From NCBI GenBank assembly GCA_900469955.1, contig UBYX01000001.1, positions 60,708 through 124,707 on the forward strand: 64,000 nt of DNA, given 5' to 3'. Of this stretch, positions 27,112 to 36,434 are shown one piece after another. A model generated the notes under the pieces. It was not told the DNA's origin. It did not search any database and saw only the letters and a program-made list of their open reading frames with translations. Each line of letters starts with the position of its first letter. Within the stretch, counting starts at the first letter, position 1. A program made the position numbers and the translations under genes. This DNA is from Hyphomicrobiales bacterium (GTDB lineage: Bacteria > Pseudomonadota > Alphaproteobacteria > Rhizobiales > Rhizobiaceae).

Positions 27112-28038
27112 TCAAGCGGCCGCGTCCTCACCGGAACTCGCCTGCACCGATCGGTGATCTTCGGCGAGGAAGGACTTGATCGTCTCGATCACCGCGGGGT
27201 CGCTGACGATACGGCGGTGCCCCAATCCATTCGCCCAGTGAAGCCGTGCCGTCGCGACGCCCTCGAAACGGCGTGCATGGTCGGCGGCGACTTCCTTGTC
27301 CTCTTCGGCGTGGACGACCAGAAGCGGCTTTGCCAGCCTTCTCGCGCTTGCCACCGTGTCGAAATCGTCGAGCGAGGCACCCGCCACCTGCTCGGCATGG
27401 CTGACCAGCAGCGCCTTGACGCGCGGCGGCAGCCTGACCATGCGCGAAAAGCCGTCAAACAGCCAGTGGATATGGCTCGGCGAGCCGACGACCGCGAGCT
27501 TGGAGGGGGAAATCGATCCCGCCTCCTTCATCACTCCGCCCGCCGCCAGCATCAATGCCGCGCCGCCGAACGAATGGCCGATTGCCGCATCGAAGCGGCC
27601 GAAGCGCCGCTCCGCCTCGATGATGGCATCGACAGCCTGGCGCATGTTAAGGCTGCGTCCATCCGAAAGCCCGTGACCCGGAAAGTCCAGCACCACGACC
27701 TCGGCGCCGGCCTCAGCCAATCCGGCCGGCAGCGCGGAAATATAGGCCGCGCTGGAGCCCCAGCCGTGCACGACGAGATAGCGGCGACGTGCCGGCTGGC
27801 CGTCTCCGTTGAAGCGATAGGCCATGACCTTGGACGTGCCGACCGAAAACGGTATGTACTGCGCCGCCGCCAGCCTCTGCCGCCCCTCAGCATGGGCGGT
27901 CCGCGCCTTCTCGCCCTTCGGGCGCCGCGACGGGGTTCGACAGAATAACGCAAATGCGAGCCTGGCGGCGGGACGAGGAAAAAGGTTTCCCCCGACTGCG
28001 AAGGCGAAACGGATGACCTGAAGCGCAAAGGGTGCCAT
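27112..28038 (-). CDS. Alpha/beta hydrolase
   Basis: 308 residues. A hydrophobic N-terminus (about 1-30) may anchor it in the membrane. The hydrolase core shows YLVVHGWGSSAAY (oxyanion region, about 86-98), the nucleophile elbow IGHSFGGAAL with Ser near 154, an acidic residue in VVHAEEDKEV and the final His in GLGHRRI. I chose the ATG at 28038 over one six codons upstream. It diverges from a MarR gene, and a perfect 16-base palindrome lies between them, so repression by that regulator is likely. Substrate unknown. Confidence 0.85.
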   Translation of the reverse strand: MAPFALQVIRFAFAVGGNLFPRPAARLAFALFCRTPSRRPKGEKARTAHAEGRQRLAAAQYIPFSVGTSKVMAYRFNGDGQPARRRYLVVHGWGSSAAYISALPAGLAEAGAEVVVLDFPGHGLSDGRSLNMRQAVDAIIEAERRFGRFDAAIGHSFGGAALMLAAGGVMKEAGSISPSKLAVVGSPSHIHWLFDGFSRMVRLPPRVKALLVSHAEQVAGASLDDFDTVASARRLAKPLLVVHAEEDKEVAADHARRFEGVATARLHWANGLGHRRIVSDPAVIETIKSFLAEDHRSVQASSGEDAAA

Positions 28039-28056
28039 AGTGAAAAAATCCAACAA

Positions 28057-28072
28057 TGTTCAATATTGAACA
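28057..28072. promoter_or_regulatory. 16-base perfect palindrome, probable MarR operator
   Basis: TGTTCAATATTGAACA reads identically on both strands. It is centred in the 47-base gap between the divergent hydrolase and MarR genes, 18 bases from the first start codon and 13 from the second, so a bound dimer would block both. MarR proteins typically bind such sites and are removed by small phenolic ligands. Confidence 0.75.
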
Positions 28073-28085
28073 ATAAAGTACAACG

Positions 28086-28562
28086 ATGAACAAAAATCAA
28101 GCCCTTCTCTGGGATCACCCGCGTTTTCGAAGCTGGATCGCCGTGGCGCGCGCCTGCCAGCTGATGCAAACCGTCCTGACGCGCGAACTCGCCGATCTCG
28201 ACATCAAGCCGCCGCATCTCGACATTCTGATCAATCTCTATCGTTTCGAGGGGATCTCGCAGCAGGAATTGGCGCGCAAGCTGCTGGTCGGGCGTTCGAA
28301 CATGAGCATGACGCTGCCGCAGATGGAAAAGCGCGGACTGATCGAGCGGCGCGGCGATACAAAGGACAAGCGCGTGCTGCGGCTCTTCCTGACGGAGGAA
28401 GGCCGGGCGGTCGCCGAAGAGGCCATGGCCATTCAAACCGGCCTGATCGAACGGACTCTTTCCTCGACGCCGATCGAGCAATGCCATGCGATGGCCGAAT
28501 CGATGGAAAAGATCATCCTCGCCTTACATGCGGAGATGGTCGACGAGACCGAACCAGCTTGA
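28086..28562 (+). CDS. MarR-family transcriptional regulator
   Basis: 158 residues with the winged helix-turn-helix centred at about 56-92 (GISQQELARKLLVGRSNMSMTLPQMEKRGLIER) and the beta-wing RRGDTKDKRVLRLFLTEEG that follows in this family. The flanking helices form the dimer interface. It probably represses itself and the divergent hydrolase through the palindrome at 28057-28072. The ligand is unknown. It is convergent with the DUF971 gene nine bases away. Confidence 0.92.
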   Translation: MNKNQALLWDHPRFRSWIAVARACQLMQTVLTRELADLDIKPPHLDILINLYRFEGISQQELARKLLVGRSNMSMTLPQMEKRGLIERRGDTKDKRVLRLFLTEEGRAVAEEAMAIQTGLIERTLSSTPIEQCHAMAESMEKIILALHAEMVDETEPA

Positions 28563-28570
28563 GCCGGAGT

Positions 28571-28945
28571 TCAGCGGGAGCGTTGCGCCGGGTCGCGGCT
28601 CAGTCCCTTTTCGGAAAGCTCCCGCTCGTAATCCGCAAAGAGTTCGGCACCTCGCTCCCCGAGTTCGCGCAGGTAGGTCCAGGTGAAGATGCCGCTGTCG
28701 TGGCCGTCGTCGAAACCGATCCGCACCGCGTAGTTGCCGGTCGGCGTGATCGACTTTATCCCGACATAGCGCTTGCCGGGGACTGTCACCTTCTGACCGG
28801 GGCCGTGACCCTGCACCTCGGCGGACGGCGAGAGAACCCGCATGGTCTCGGCAGCCAGCGCAAAGGCCGCACCGTCGCTGAACGTGACGTTGAGCGTGCG
28901 GCGGTCCTTGGAGACCCTCAGTTCGGTCGGCCAGATATCGCTCAT
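28571..28945 (-). CDS. DUF971 protein (GBBH-like N-terminal domain)
   Basis: 124 residues forming the small domain found at the N-terminus of gamma-butyrobetaine hydroxylases and as stand-alone proteins. Visible blocks are WPTELRVSKDRRTLNVTFSDG (5-25) and the C-terminal DDGHDSGIFTWTYLRELG. The His and nearby residues bind metal in related domains. Stand-alone copies often sit beside molybdenum cofactor or iron-sulfur genes; here it diverges from moaA with 160 bases between. The function is not established. Confidence 0.88.
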   Translation of the reverse strand: MSDIWPTELRVSKDRRTLNVTFSDGAAFALAAETMRVLSPSAEVQGHGPGQKVTVPGKRYVGIKSITPTGNYAVRIGFDDGHDSGIFTWTYLRELGERGAELFADYERELSEKGLSRDPAQRSR

Positions 28946-29105
28946 GGTGAAACCTCCGCATCGTCACGATCGCGCCGAGGATTATGAGCTTCGCCGATTT
29001 GCCGCAAGCGATTTTCGGCTCTCCATCTGTTCTCGGAGGCAAGAGTGTCATACACTTGACGGGAAGGCACCATGTCCCCACTTTTCGGGATAAGGGAGAT
29101 ATCAC

Positions 29106-30155
29106 GTGAACAGTTTCGCAGGTCCGATTGGAACCGCAGCGCCAGTCATCGCCGACAAGGCGCCGATGATCGATCCGTTTGGCCGCGCCGTGACGTATCT
29201 GCGCGTCTCCGTCACCGACCGCTGCGACTTCCGCTGCACCTATTGCATGGCGGAGCACATGACTTTCCTGCCCAAGAAGGACCTCCTGACGCTTGAGGAG
29301 CTGAACAGACTCTGTTCCGCCTTCATCGCCAAGGGCGTGCGCAAGATCAGGCTGACGGGCGGCGAGCCGCTGGTGCGCAAGAATATCATGTTCCTCGTCC
29401 GCGAACTCGGCGCTCATGTTCATGCCGGCAGGCTGGACGAGCTGACGCTCACCACCAACGGTTCCCAACTCGCCCGCTACGCTGACGAATTGTACGACTG
29501 CGGCGTGCGGCGCATCAACGTCTCTCTCGACACCCTCGATCCCGCCAGGTTCAAGGCCGTCACCCGATGGGGCGAGTTCGGCAAGGTGATGGAGGGCATC
29601 GAAGCCGCGCAGAAGGCCGGCCTGAAGATCAAGCTCAACGCGGTGGCGCTCAAGGATTTCAACGAGTTCGAAATCGCCGACATGCTGCGCTTCGCGCATG
29701 GCCGCGGCATGGACCTGACGGTCATCGAAACCATGCCGATGGGCGAGATCGACGAGGACCGCACCGACCGGTATCTGCCGCTCTCGAAGCTGCGCGCCGA
29801 TCTCGAAGAGCAGTTCACGCTGACCGAGATTCCGTACAAGACGGGCGGGCCTGCGCGATATGTCGAGGTCAAGGAGACCGGCGGGCGCCTCGGCTTCATC
29901 ACGCCGATGACGCATAACTTCTGCGAGAGCTGCAACCGCGTGCGGTTGACCTGCACAGGCACGCTCTACATGTGCCTCGGCCAGAACGATGCGGCAGACC
30001 TGCGCACGGCGCTCCGGGCCTCCGAAAGCGACGATTATCTCTCCGCCGCCATCGACGAAGCCATCACCCGCAAGCCAAAGGGCCACGACTTCATCATCGA
30101 CCGCCAGCACAACAGACCCGCCGTCGCCCGCCATATGAGCGTTACCGGCGGCTGA
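29106..30155 (+). CDS. moaA: GTP 3',8-cyclase (molybdenum cofactor, step 1)
   Basis: A radical SAM enzyme of 349 residues that with MoaC turns GTP into cyclic pyranopterin monophosphate. The N-terminal cluster motif is CDFRCTYC at about 40-47. The SAM-binding stretch is [12 protein letters not shown], and the C-terminal cluster Cys appear in [21 protein letters not shown]. The protein ends [24 protein letters not shown], close to the usual double-Gly terminus needed for activity. It starts with GTG at 29106 after GGGAGATATCAC. A strong terminator follows. Confidence 0.96.
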   Translation: MNSFAGPIGTAAPVIADKAPMIDPFGRAVTYLRVSVTDRCDFRCTYCMAEHMTFLPKKDLLTLEELNRLCSAFIAKGVRKIRLTGGEPLVRKNIMFLVRELGAHVHAGRLDELTLTTNGSQLARYADELYDCGVRRINVSLDTLDPARFKAVTRWGEFGKVMEGIEAAQKAGLKIKLNAVALKDFNEFEIADMLRFAHGRGMDLTVIETMPMGEIDEDRTDRYLPLSKLRADLEEQFTLTEIPYKTGGPARYVEVKETGGRLGFITPMTHNFCESCNRVRLTCTGTLYMCLGQNDAADLRTALRASESDDYLSAAIDEAITRKPKGHDFIIDRQHNRPAVARHMSVTGG

Positions 30156-30184
30156 AACTGATTTTCTGCCCGTCACCGGACAAC

Positions 30185-30216
30185 AAAAAGCCGGGGTGGC
30201 GACACCCCGGCTTTTT
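30185..30216. terminator. Bidirectional terminator between moaA and the chemotaxis receptor
   Basis: AAAAAGCCGGGGTG (30185-30198) and CACCCCGGCTTTTT (30203-30216) are exact complements around a 4-base loop, with A-run and T-run on both sides. It lies between two convergent genes and should end transcription from each. Confidence 0.93.
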
Positions 30217-30237
30217 TGATCAGGCGACTGGCGGGGT

Positions 30238-32802
30238 TCAGGCAGCGCCGCGGCGGCGATTGTCCACCCGGCGGTGATGGGCGCCCGCATGAAACATCGA
30301 ACCGGCATCTCCAGTCTTGAAGCGCTCGATCTTCTCCGACAGTGTCTCGACGCGCTGGCGCAAGCCATGGATCTCGGCATTGTTTTCTTCGACCATGGCG
30401 GCGTTGCGCTGGGTGATCAGTTCCACCTCATGCACGGCGCGGGTCACCTCGCTGATACCCGTCGACTGCTCGCCGGTGGCCGCTGAAATCTGGGCGACGA
30501 GTTTGCGGACATCCGTGACGTGGGCGATGATTTCGGTGAGCGCCGTGCCGGTTTCCTCGACGAGATGCACGCCGCTCTGGACCTGCGTGGAGCTTGCCGA
30601 GATCAGGCCCTTGATTTCGCGGGCCGCCCCGGCGCAACGCTGGGCGAGTTCACGCACCTCCTGAGCGACGACCGCAAAACCCCGGCCCGCCTCGCCTGCC
30701 CGCGCCGCCTCGACGCCTGCATTGAGTGCAAGGAGATTGGTCTGGAATGCGATCTCGTCGATCACGCCGATGATCGTGGCGATCTTTTCAGACGAGCGGC
30801 TGATCTCGCCCATGGCATCGACCGCGCGGGCCACAACCTCGCCGGAGCGCACGGCGAACTCCTCCGTCTCGTTGACCGATACGGAGGTCTTGCGCGCGCT
30901 GTCGGCGGTGGAGCGGACGATGTCGCTCAACTGCCGAAGCGCGCGGGAGCTCTGTTCGAGTGCCGCGGCCTGCTGTTCGGTGCGGCGGGCGAGATCGTCC
31001 GCAGAGGTGGCCAGGTTGCCGGTGCCGCCGTCGATTTCCGCAGCGGTCGAACGAACGTCGGCAAGCGTCGCACGCAGCGCTTCGACGGCCTGGTTGTAGG
31101 TCCTTGCCATCTCGACGAAATCGTCGGGCAGGTTTTCGTCCATGCTGCGCTCCAGATCGCCCTCGGCGAGCTTGCCCAACACCTCTGAAAGCGCGCTGAG
31201 AGCCTGCCGCTGCTCGGCAGCGATGCGGGCTCGATCGGAGGCACGACGTTCGGCCTCCGCAGTCGAAAGATCACGGGCCGCAGCCGCCTCATGTTCCAGC
31301 CGGACGTTTTCGAGCGCCGCGTCGCGGAAGACAGTGACCGAACGGACCATGTCGCCGATTTCGTCACCCCGCTCCCGTCCTTCGATCTTTACCTCGAGGT
31401 CCCCGTCGGCAAGCCGCTTCATGATGTCCGTCACGCGCCGCAGCGGCCCGCGCAGGGTCTCGACCAGCATCAGACCGCCGGCGATCGCCAGCACCGTGCC
31501 GACCACCATGGCGATGACGGAAAGCTGGGCGGAGCGTTCGCTGTCCTCCTTGCCGACCTCCTGGGCCTGCGCGACAAAGTTCTTCAGGCCCGCCATGCCC
31601 GTCGTCAGGGTTTCGGTCGCGGCAGCTCTTGCCCCGGCCCATTCCTGCGTGATCACCAGCATCTCGTCGGCGCGCTGCCCCAGCGTTCCGAGCAGCTTGT
31701 CGAGCGTCGCGCCGAAATCCCGCGTCGCCGCATTGCGTGGATTGAGATCGGAAACCTTGGCGCTCGTTGAACGAAGGCCTTCGATATCCGTAGCGATGAG
31801 GGCGCGGGGCTCCTTGCCCGGATTTGTGACGAAGCGCTCCGTGTGGAGCTGCAGCGCGCTGGCGAGCTGAAGCGACTGGTCGATCTGTTCGAGGACGCTC
31901 TTCAGCGCGGCGATCTCACTTTCAAGTTCGACAAATCGTTCGGATGCGTCACCGGACTTCTTGGTAACATCGGCATTCAGATCGCCTTGGGGCTTCATGA
32001 AGGCGCTTGCGGCGACCCGCATGGCCTGAGCTTTTTCGGTTACGGTCTGGCTGCCGTTGACGATGGCGAGGAAACTGTCCGTCGCCTGCTGGATGGGCTG
32101 CATCGCCGTGCGTCCATTGGACGACAACATGCTCTCGATCTTGCCGAACTCGTTCTTCAACGTCTCGGCATAGAGGGAACCCGCCTTGACCGTACCTTCA
32201 TCGCTGTCGGCAGCCCTCACAGCCGTGCGCAGGTTTTCCAGCCGGCGGGCTATCGACCTGTAGGCGAAGGCCTCGAAAAGCAGCTTCTTCGCAAAACGCT
32301 CCTTGCCGTCGAACTGTTTCTGGATCACCTCGACCTGCTTGTCGACGGCCGTTGCAGCGCCGCGCACGCCATTCAGGATATCGTTGATGGCAGCGACATT
32401 CTGCTTGCGCTTCTGCTCAACCGCCCAGAGCGCGTCGGTGTTTGAGGAAAGCTTGCCGGCGAGTGCGGCAACGACGGCGACGCGGCTTCGGTCGCCATCG
32501 TTCGTCAAGAGCGTCTCGAGATTGGCAACGCCCTTGCTCTGCCGGTCGATGCTCGCCCGCAAGGCTGCCAGGGACGCCTCGTCCGGCGCTTCGGTGAACG
32601 CCTGCAAGGATGCCTGCAGGTTTTCGAAATCGCCGATATTCTCGATCGTCGCCCGCGTGACCGTCATATGGCCGTTGAGCATATTGGCGGTGTAGTAGCC
32701 GGCAAGCCCGACGCCGGCGATCAACAGAACCAGCGGCACGACGAACAGAAGAACCTTGGTGACGATCCTGCGGCTCTGAAGAAGGCGATCGATGAAAGAC
32801 AT
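30238..32802 (-). CDS. Methyl-accepting chemotaxis protein
   Basis: 854 residues. The N-terminal membrane helix (about 14-36) and a second one (about 425-450) enclose a large periplasmic helical sensor region. A HAMP domain follows, then linker coils and the cytoplasmic signalling domain. The tip sequence EIAFQTNLLALNAGVEAARAG, which binds CheA and CheW, is intact. There is no C-terminal CheR-docking pentapeptide; the end is basic (HHRRVDNRRRGAA). The ATG at 32802 follows GGGGAAAAC. The ligand is unknown and no chemotaxis operon is nearby. Confidence 0.93.
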   Translation of the reverse strand: MSFIDRLLQSRRIVTKVLLFVVPLVLLIAGVGLAGYYTANMLNGHMTVTRATIENIGDFENLQASLQAFTEAPDEASLAALRASIDRQSKGVANLETLLTNDGDRSRVAVVAALAGKLSSNTDALWAVEQKRKQNVAAINDILNGVRGAATAVDKQVEVIQKQFDGKERFAKKLLFEAFAYRSIARRLENLRTAVRAADSDEGTVKAGSLYAETLKNEFGKIESMLSSNGRTAMQPIQQATDSFLAIVNGSQTVTEKAQAMRVAASAFMKPQGDLNADVTKKSGDASERFVELESEIAALKSVLEQIDQSLQLASALQLHTERFVTNPGKEPRALIATDIEGLRSTSAKVSDLNPRNAATRDFGATLDKLLGTLGQRADEMLVITQEWAGARAAATETLTTGMAGLKNFVAQAQEVGKEDSERSAQLSVIAMVVGTVLAIAGGLMLVETLRGPLRRVTDIMKRLADGDLEVKIEGRERGDEIGDMVRSVTVFRDAALENVRLEHEAAAARDLSTAEAERRASDRARIAAEQRQALSALSEVLGKLAEGDLERSMDENLPDDFVEMARTYNQAVEALRATLADVRSTAAEIDGGTGNLATSADDLARRTEQQAAALEQSSRALRQLSDIVRSTADSARKTSVSVNETEEFAVRSGEVVARAVDAMGEISRSSEKIATIIGVIDEIAFQTNLLALNAGVEAARAGEAGRGFAVVAQEVRELAQRCAGAAREIKGLISASSTQVQSGVHLVEETGTALTEIIAHVTDVRKLVAQISAATGEQSTGISEVTRAVHEVELITQRNAAMVEENNAEIHGLRQRVETLSEKIERFKTGDAGSMFHAGAHHRRVDNRRRGAA

Positions 32803-33084
32803 GTTTTCCCCAACTGCAATCGGGTACCGGGTTCGCGGGTCCTGGCATTTGCGAAACGGCAACGGCACGATTCCAGCCTCATGCGGGAATGATTGCCGCT
32901 ACAGTCGGACTTTTCAGTTGAACAAGCGTTAATTCACAACCCCGATATCTCTCTTTTGCCACACCTGCCCATATTTCAAGCGGGCTTTCCCGCACCGGAC
33001 AAAACAGTACCGCGCGGGACGCGATCGGGCTGGCGAGGGGTAAGCCATTGCTTTAAGAGACCGTGGTTACAGAAGGAATCGGCA

Positions 33085-33990
33085 ATGGCATCGTCGGAAA
33101 ATTCGCGAGGCGCGCTCTTCATGACGCTCGCAATGGCGGCCTTCACCTTCAACGACGCCCTGGTCAAAGCCGTCACTTCCGAACTCAGCATTCCCCAGAT
33201 CATGGCCGTGCGCGGGGTCATGACGACGCTGCTGGTCTACGGAATCGCCCGCTATCTAGGCGTGACGATTTCCCTGAAGATCGTCACCCATCCGCTCGTC
33301 CTGTTGCGCACTGCCTTCGAACTCGGCGCTACCCTCACCTTCCTCTCGGCGCTCGCCCATATCGAATTCGCCGCCGCTTCCTCGATCCTGCAGTCCCTGC
33401 CGCTTGCCGTAACGTTAGGCGCCGCGTTGTTTTTCGGCGAACCCGTCGGCTGGAGGCGCTGGACAGCCATCGCCGTCGGTTTTCTCGGCGTCCTCATCAT
33501 CATCCGCCCCGGTCCGGAAGGTTTTACGCCGGCGGCACTGCTTGCCGTTGCGGCCGTATTCTTCACCGCCAGCCGTGACCTGACGACGAGGCGGCTCCAG
33601 GCCGACATACCGACAATCAGCGTGACGCTCTTCACGTCTTTCGCCAACACCGTCATTGGGGCTCTGCTGATTGTGCCGATGGGCGGCTGGCAACCGGTGA
33701 GCGCCGGCGCCTTCGGCTATCTGGCGCTAGCCTCGGTTCTCGTCTTCGCCGGCTATCAGACGGTCATCAAATCGATGCGCAGCGGCGAGATTTCATTCGT
33801 CGCTCCCTTCCGGTACACCGGTCTGCTATGGGCTCTTCTCATCGGGATCTTCTTCTTCGGGGAGCGGCCCAACATCTATATGCTCACCGGGGCGGTCATC
33901 GTCATCGGTTCGGGCCTCTATACATTCTATCGGGAACGAAAGCGGCAAACTTCGGTGGCCGAAAAGGCCAGCGCAGCGCCGCCGGCCTGA
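33085..33990 (+). CDS. EamA/DMT-family transporter
   Basis: 301 residues with about ten membrane helices in two EamA repeats, typical of exporters for amino acids or other metabolites. Typical features are the FNDALVKAVT region in helix 1, GEPVGWRRWTAIAVGFLGVLIIIRPG at the end of the first repeat, and GERPNIYMLTGAVIVIGSGLY at the end of the second. The ATG at 33085 follows AGAAGGAATC. The next gene, an MFS exporter, begins 31 bases after the stop and leads into mobA-mobB. Confidence 0.9.
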   Translation: MASSENSRGALFMTLAMAAFTFNDALVKAVTSELSIPQIMAVRGVMTTLLVYGIARYLGVTISLKIVTHPLVLLRTAFELGATLTFLSALAHIEFAAASSILQSLPLAVTLGAALFFGEPVGWRRWTAIAVGFLGVLIIIRPGPEGFTPAALLAVAAVFFTASRDLTTRRLQADIPTISVTLFTSFANTVIGALLIVPMGGWQPVSAGAFGYLALASVLVFAGYQTVIKSMRSGEISFVAPFRYTGLLWALLIGIFFFGERPNIYMLTGAVIVIGSGLYTFYRERKRQTSVAEKASAAPPA

Positions 33991-34021
33991 CGAAAGCAGG
34001 AATGCCAGGAGAGGATACGAC

Positions 34022-35251
34022 GTGCAGGAAAGCCGGTTTCTGGACAGACGGACCCCGCCGCATATCACGACATTGGTCGTCTGCGCCGGCCTGGGCGCCC
34101 TGTCGCTGAACATCATCCTTCCCTCGCTTCCCGCCATGGCGGGGCATTTTGGTACCGATTATGCGGTCATGCAGTTCGCCGTTTCTGGCTACATCGCCGG
34201 GACGGCGCTCCTGCAGCTGGTGCTAGGCCCGCTTTCCGACATCTTCGGCCGCCGGCGGGTGATGATCGGCAGCATCCTCATCCTGCTGATCGGCACGCTG
34301 ATCTGTCTTTTTGCCCAGACCATCACCGTCTTCATGATCGGCCGGTTGCTGCAGACGACTGTCGTTGCAGGCTTCGTGCTGCCGCGCGCCATCATCCGCG
34401 ACACCGTGCCGATGGAGAGCGCCGCGTCGATGATCGCTTACGTCACCATGGGCATGTCGCTGATACCGATGGTCGCCCCGACGGTCGGCGGTACGCTCAA
34501 CGATCTGTTCGGCTGGGAGTCCAATTTCATACTGATGCTGGGGCTCGGGCTGCTGACGCTCCTGCTGGTTTCCGCCGATCTCGGGGAAACCAACATGACG
34601 CCGGCAGAAAGCTTTACGGCACAGTTCCGCAGCTGGCCGGACCTTTTGCGGTCGCGCCGCTTCTGGGGCTATACGCTGACGTCTACCTTTTCCTCCGGCG
34701 TCTTCTTCGCCTTCCTCGGCGGAGCGCCGTTTATCGGCACGGCGATCTATCATCTGACGCCCACCATGCTCGGCATGCAGTTCTTTCTGATCGCGGCCGG
34801 CTACATGGTCGGCAACTTCATCTCCGGCCGCTACACGCGCCGTTTCGGCACCATGACCATGATGTTCTCGGGCAGCGTCGTCAGCCTGGTCGGCATCGGC
34901 ATTGCCGCGGCTTTGCAGCAGGCGGACGTCGCATCCGCCACCGCCTTTTTCGCTCCGCTGGCGCTGACCGGTGTCGGCAACGGACTGACCTTGCCGAGTT
35001 CGAATGCGGGCGTCGTCAGCGTGCGTCCGCGTCTTGCCGGTTCCGCTTCAGGCCTCGGCGGCGCGATCACCGTTGGCGGGGGTGCCGCGATGTCGACATT
35101 GGCGGCAGCCGTCCTGAAACAGTCCGACGGCACCATGCCGCTGCTCGTCGTCATGGGCGTCTCCACGCTCTTGGCGCTCGCCGCGACGGAATATGTACGG
35201 CAAGTTGATCGCCGCGCCGGGGACTTGCCAACGGGAGACAGCGATCGATGA
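34022..35251 (+). CDS. MFS exporter, Bcr/CflA type
   Basis: 409 residues with twelve predicted helices. The motif A region FGRRRVMIGS (about 75) and the LQTTVVAGFVLPRAIIRD segment with the helix-5 drug-antiporter arginine match Bcr/CflA drug:H+ antiporters. It starts with GTG at 34022 after CAGGAGAGGA. The stop overlaps the mobA start as ATGA, so it is translated together with the molybdenum cofactor genes. The coupling may be incidental or may reflect a shared regulator; substrate unknown. Confidence 0.9.
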   Translation: MQESRFLDRRTPPHITTLVVCAGLGALSLNIILPSLPAMAGHFGTDYAVMQFAVSGYIAGTALLQLVLGPLSDIFGRRRVMIGSILILLIGTLICLFAQTITVFMIGRLLQTTVVAGFVLPRAIIRDTVPMESAASMIAYVTMGMSLIPMVAPTVGGTLNDLFGWESNFILMLGLGLLTLLLVSADLGETNMTPAESFTAQFRSWPDLLRSRRFWGYTLTSTFSSGVFFAFLGGAPFIGTAIYHLTPTMLGMQFFLIAAGYMVGNFISGRYTRRFGTMTMMFSGSVVSLVGIGIAAALQQADVASATAFFAPLALTGVGNGLTLPSSNAGVVSVRPRLAGSASGLGGAITVGGGAAMSTLAAAVLKQSDGTMPLLVVMGVSTLLALAATEYVRQVDRRAGDLPTGDSDR

Positions 35252-35874
35252 ACGGTTTCGGTGCACCTCCCGGTCTGATTCTGGCAGGCGGCAAGTCGAG
35301 CCGCATGGGAACCGACAAGGCAATTCTGGAGATCGGCGGCGACACCATCCTCGGCCATACGGTCCGACGTCTCAGGCCCCAGGTCTGCGAGATCACCCTC
35401 AACGCCTCGGAGGGCTTTCGCAATCCTCTTGATCTGCGCCTCGTGCCCGACCGGATGGGCAGCCAGGTGGGGCCGCTTGCCGGTGTCCTCTCCGGGCTCC
35501 GCGACATCATCGCCCGCGGCCTGCCGGCGACGCATCTCCTGACGGTGCCCTCCGATAGCCCGTTTTTTCCGATCGATCTCGCCGCCCGTCTGGAGGCGGG
35601 AACAGACGATGCGGGGACGATCGTCATCACCGCCTCGGAGGGGCGCGATCACCCGGTATTCGGGCTGTGGCCGCTCGCCATCGCCGACGACCTCGAAACC
35701 TGGCTTTCGAACCCCGAGAACCGGCGGATCAAGGCTTTTCTCCATCGTCACCGGCTGGTGACGGTTGAATTCCCGATGATCGAGACGGCCTCGGGTCCGT
35801 TCGATCCCTTTTTCAACATCAATACGCCGGAGGACCTCGCCGAGGCCCGCCGCTTTGCGGGAATGCTCGTATGA
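35248..35874 (+). CDS. mobA: Molybdenum cofactor guanylyltransferase
   Basis: 208 residues. It attaches GMP to molybdopterin to make the guanine dinucleotide form of the cofactor. The nucleotide-binding motif LAGGKSSRMGTDKA is at 12-25. The later motif VPSDSPFFPIDLA corresponds to the metal-binding Asp region, and the C-terminal FFNINTPEDLAEA is typical. It overlaps both the upstream MFS gene and the downstream mobB by four bases. Confidence 0.95.
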   Translation: MNGFGAPPGLILAGGKSSRMGTDKAILEIGGDTILGHTVRRLRPQVCEITLNASEGFRNPLDLRLVPDRMGSQVGPLAGVLSGLRDIIARGLPATHLLTVPSDSPFFPIDLAARLEAGTDDAGTIVITASEGRDHPVFGLWPLAIADDLETWLSNPENRRIKAFLHRHRLVTVEFPMIETASGPFDPFFNINTPEDLAEARRFAGMLV

Positions 35875-36386
35875 CCTCTCACCGCGTCTTCGGTATTTCG
35901 GGCTGGAAGAATTCCGGCAAGACGGGCCTGACCGAGCGGCTGGTTCAAGAGCTGACCCGACGGGGCTACAGGATTTCAACGGTCAAGCACGCCCACCACG
36001 ACTTCGACATCGACAAGCCGGGCGCTGATTCCTTCCGTCACCGTGAGGCCGGTGCGCAGGAAGTGGCAATCGTTTCCGGCAAGCGTTTTGCAATCATGCA
36101 TGAACTCCGCGACGAGAGTGAACCAAGCCTTGAGGAAATACTTGATCGTCTTGGGCCTTGCGACCTCGTCCTGATCGAGGGTTACAAGCGCGAGCCCGTG
36201 CCGAAAATCGAACTGCGGCGTCTCGAAGCGAAAAGTCAGGAACCGCTTTCTCCCGGCGATCCACACATCGTCGCCATTGCGGCGGACCATCCCGTGGCCG
36301 ACACGACGCTGCCGGTTTTCGATCTGGCCGATACTGAAGCCATAGCCGATTTCATTCTGCAAACAACCGGACTTGCCGCCAAATGA
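35871..36386 (+). CDS. mobB: Molybdopterin-guanine dinucleotide biosynthesis adaptor
   Basis: 171 residues with a P-loop GWKNSGKTGLTERLV at about 10-24, HAHHDFDIDKPGADS for the switch-like region, and LVLIEGYKREPVPKIEL. It binds GTP and assists MobA. Translationally coupled to mobA by ATGA. A hairpin at 36390 lies just after the stop but its T-run favours the opposite strand. Confidence 0.94.
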   Translation: MTSHRVFGISGWKNSGKTGLTERLVQELTRRGYRISTVKHAHHDFDIDKPGADSFRHREAGAQEVAIVSGKRFAIMHELRDESEPSLEEILDRLGPCDLVLIEGYKREPVPKIELRRLEAKSQEPLSPGDPHIVAIAADHPVADTTLPVFDLADTEAIADFILQTTGLAAK

Positions 36387-36389
36387 AAA

Positions 36390-36413
36390 AGCCGCCGGAT
36401 CGCTCCGGCGGCT
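36390..36413 (-). terminator. Rho-independent terminator of the OmpA-family gene
   Basis: AGCCGCCGG (36390-36398) and CCGGCGGCT (36405-36413) flank ATCGCT. On the minus strand TTTTTCATTT follows, so it ends the OmpA-family transcript and may also stop mobB transcription. The loop is identical to that of the terminator at 18937. Confidence 0.85.
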
Positions 36414-36434
36414 CGGTTCGTGCTTGCTGAGCGA

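Noticed and set aside
18937-36413. Two terminators sharing the same ATCGCT loop as a mobile repeat family
   Set aside because: The stems differ in sequence and both sit where terminators belong; the CGATC-like loop core is common in GC-rich rhizobial terminators.
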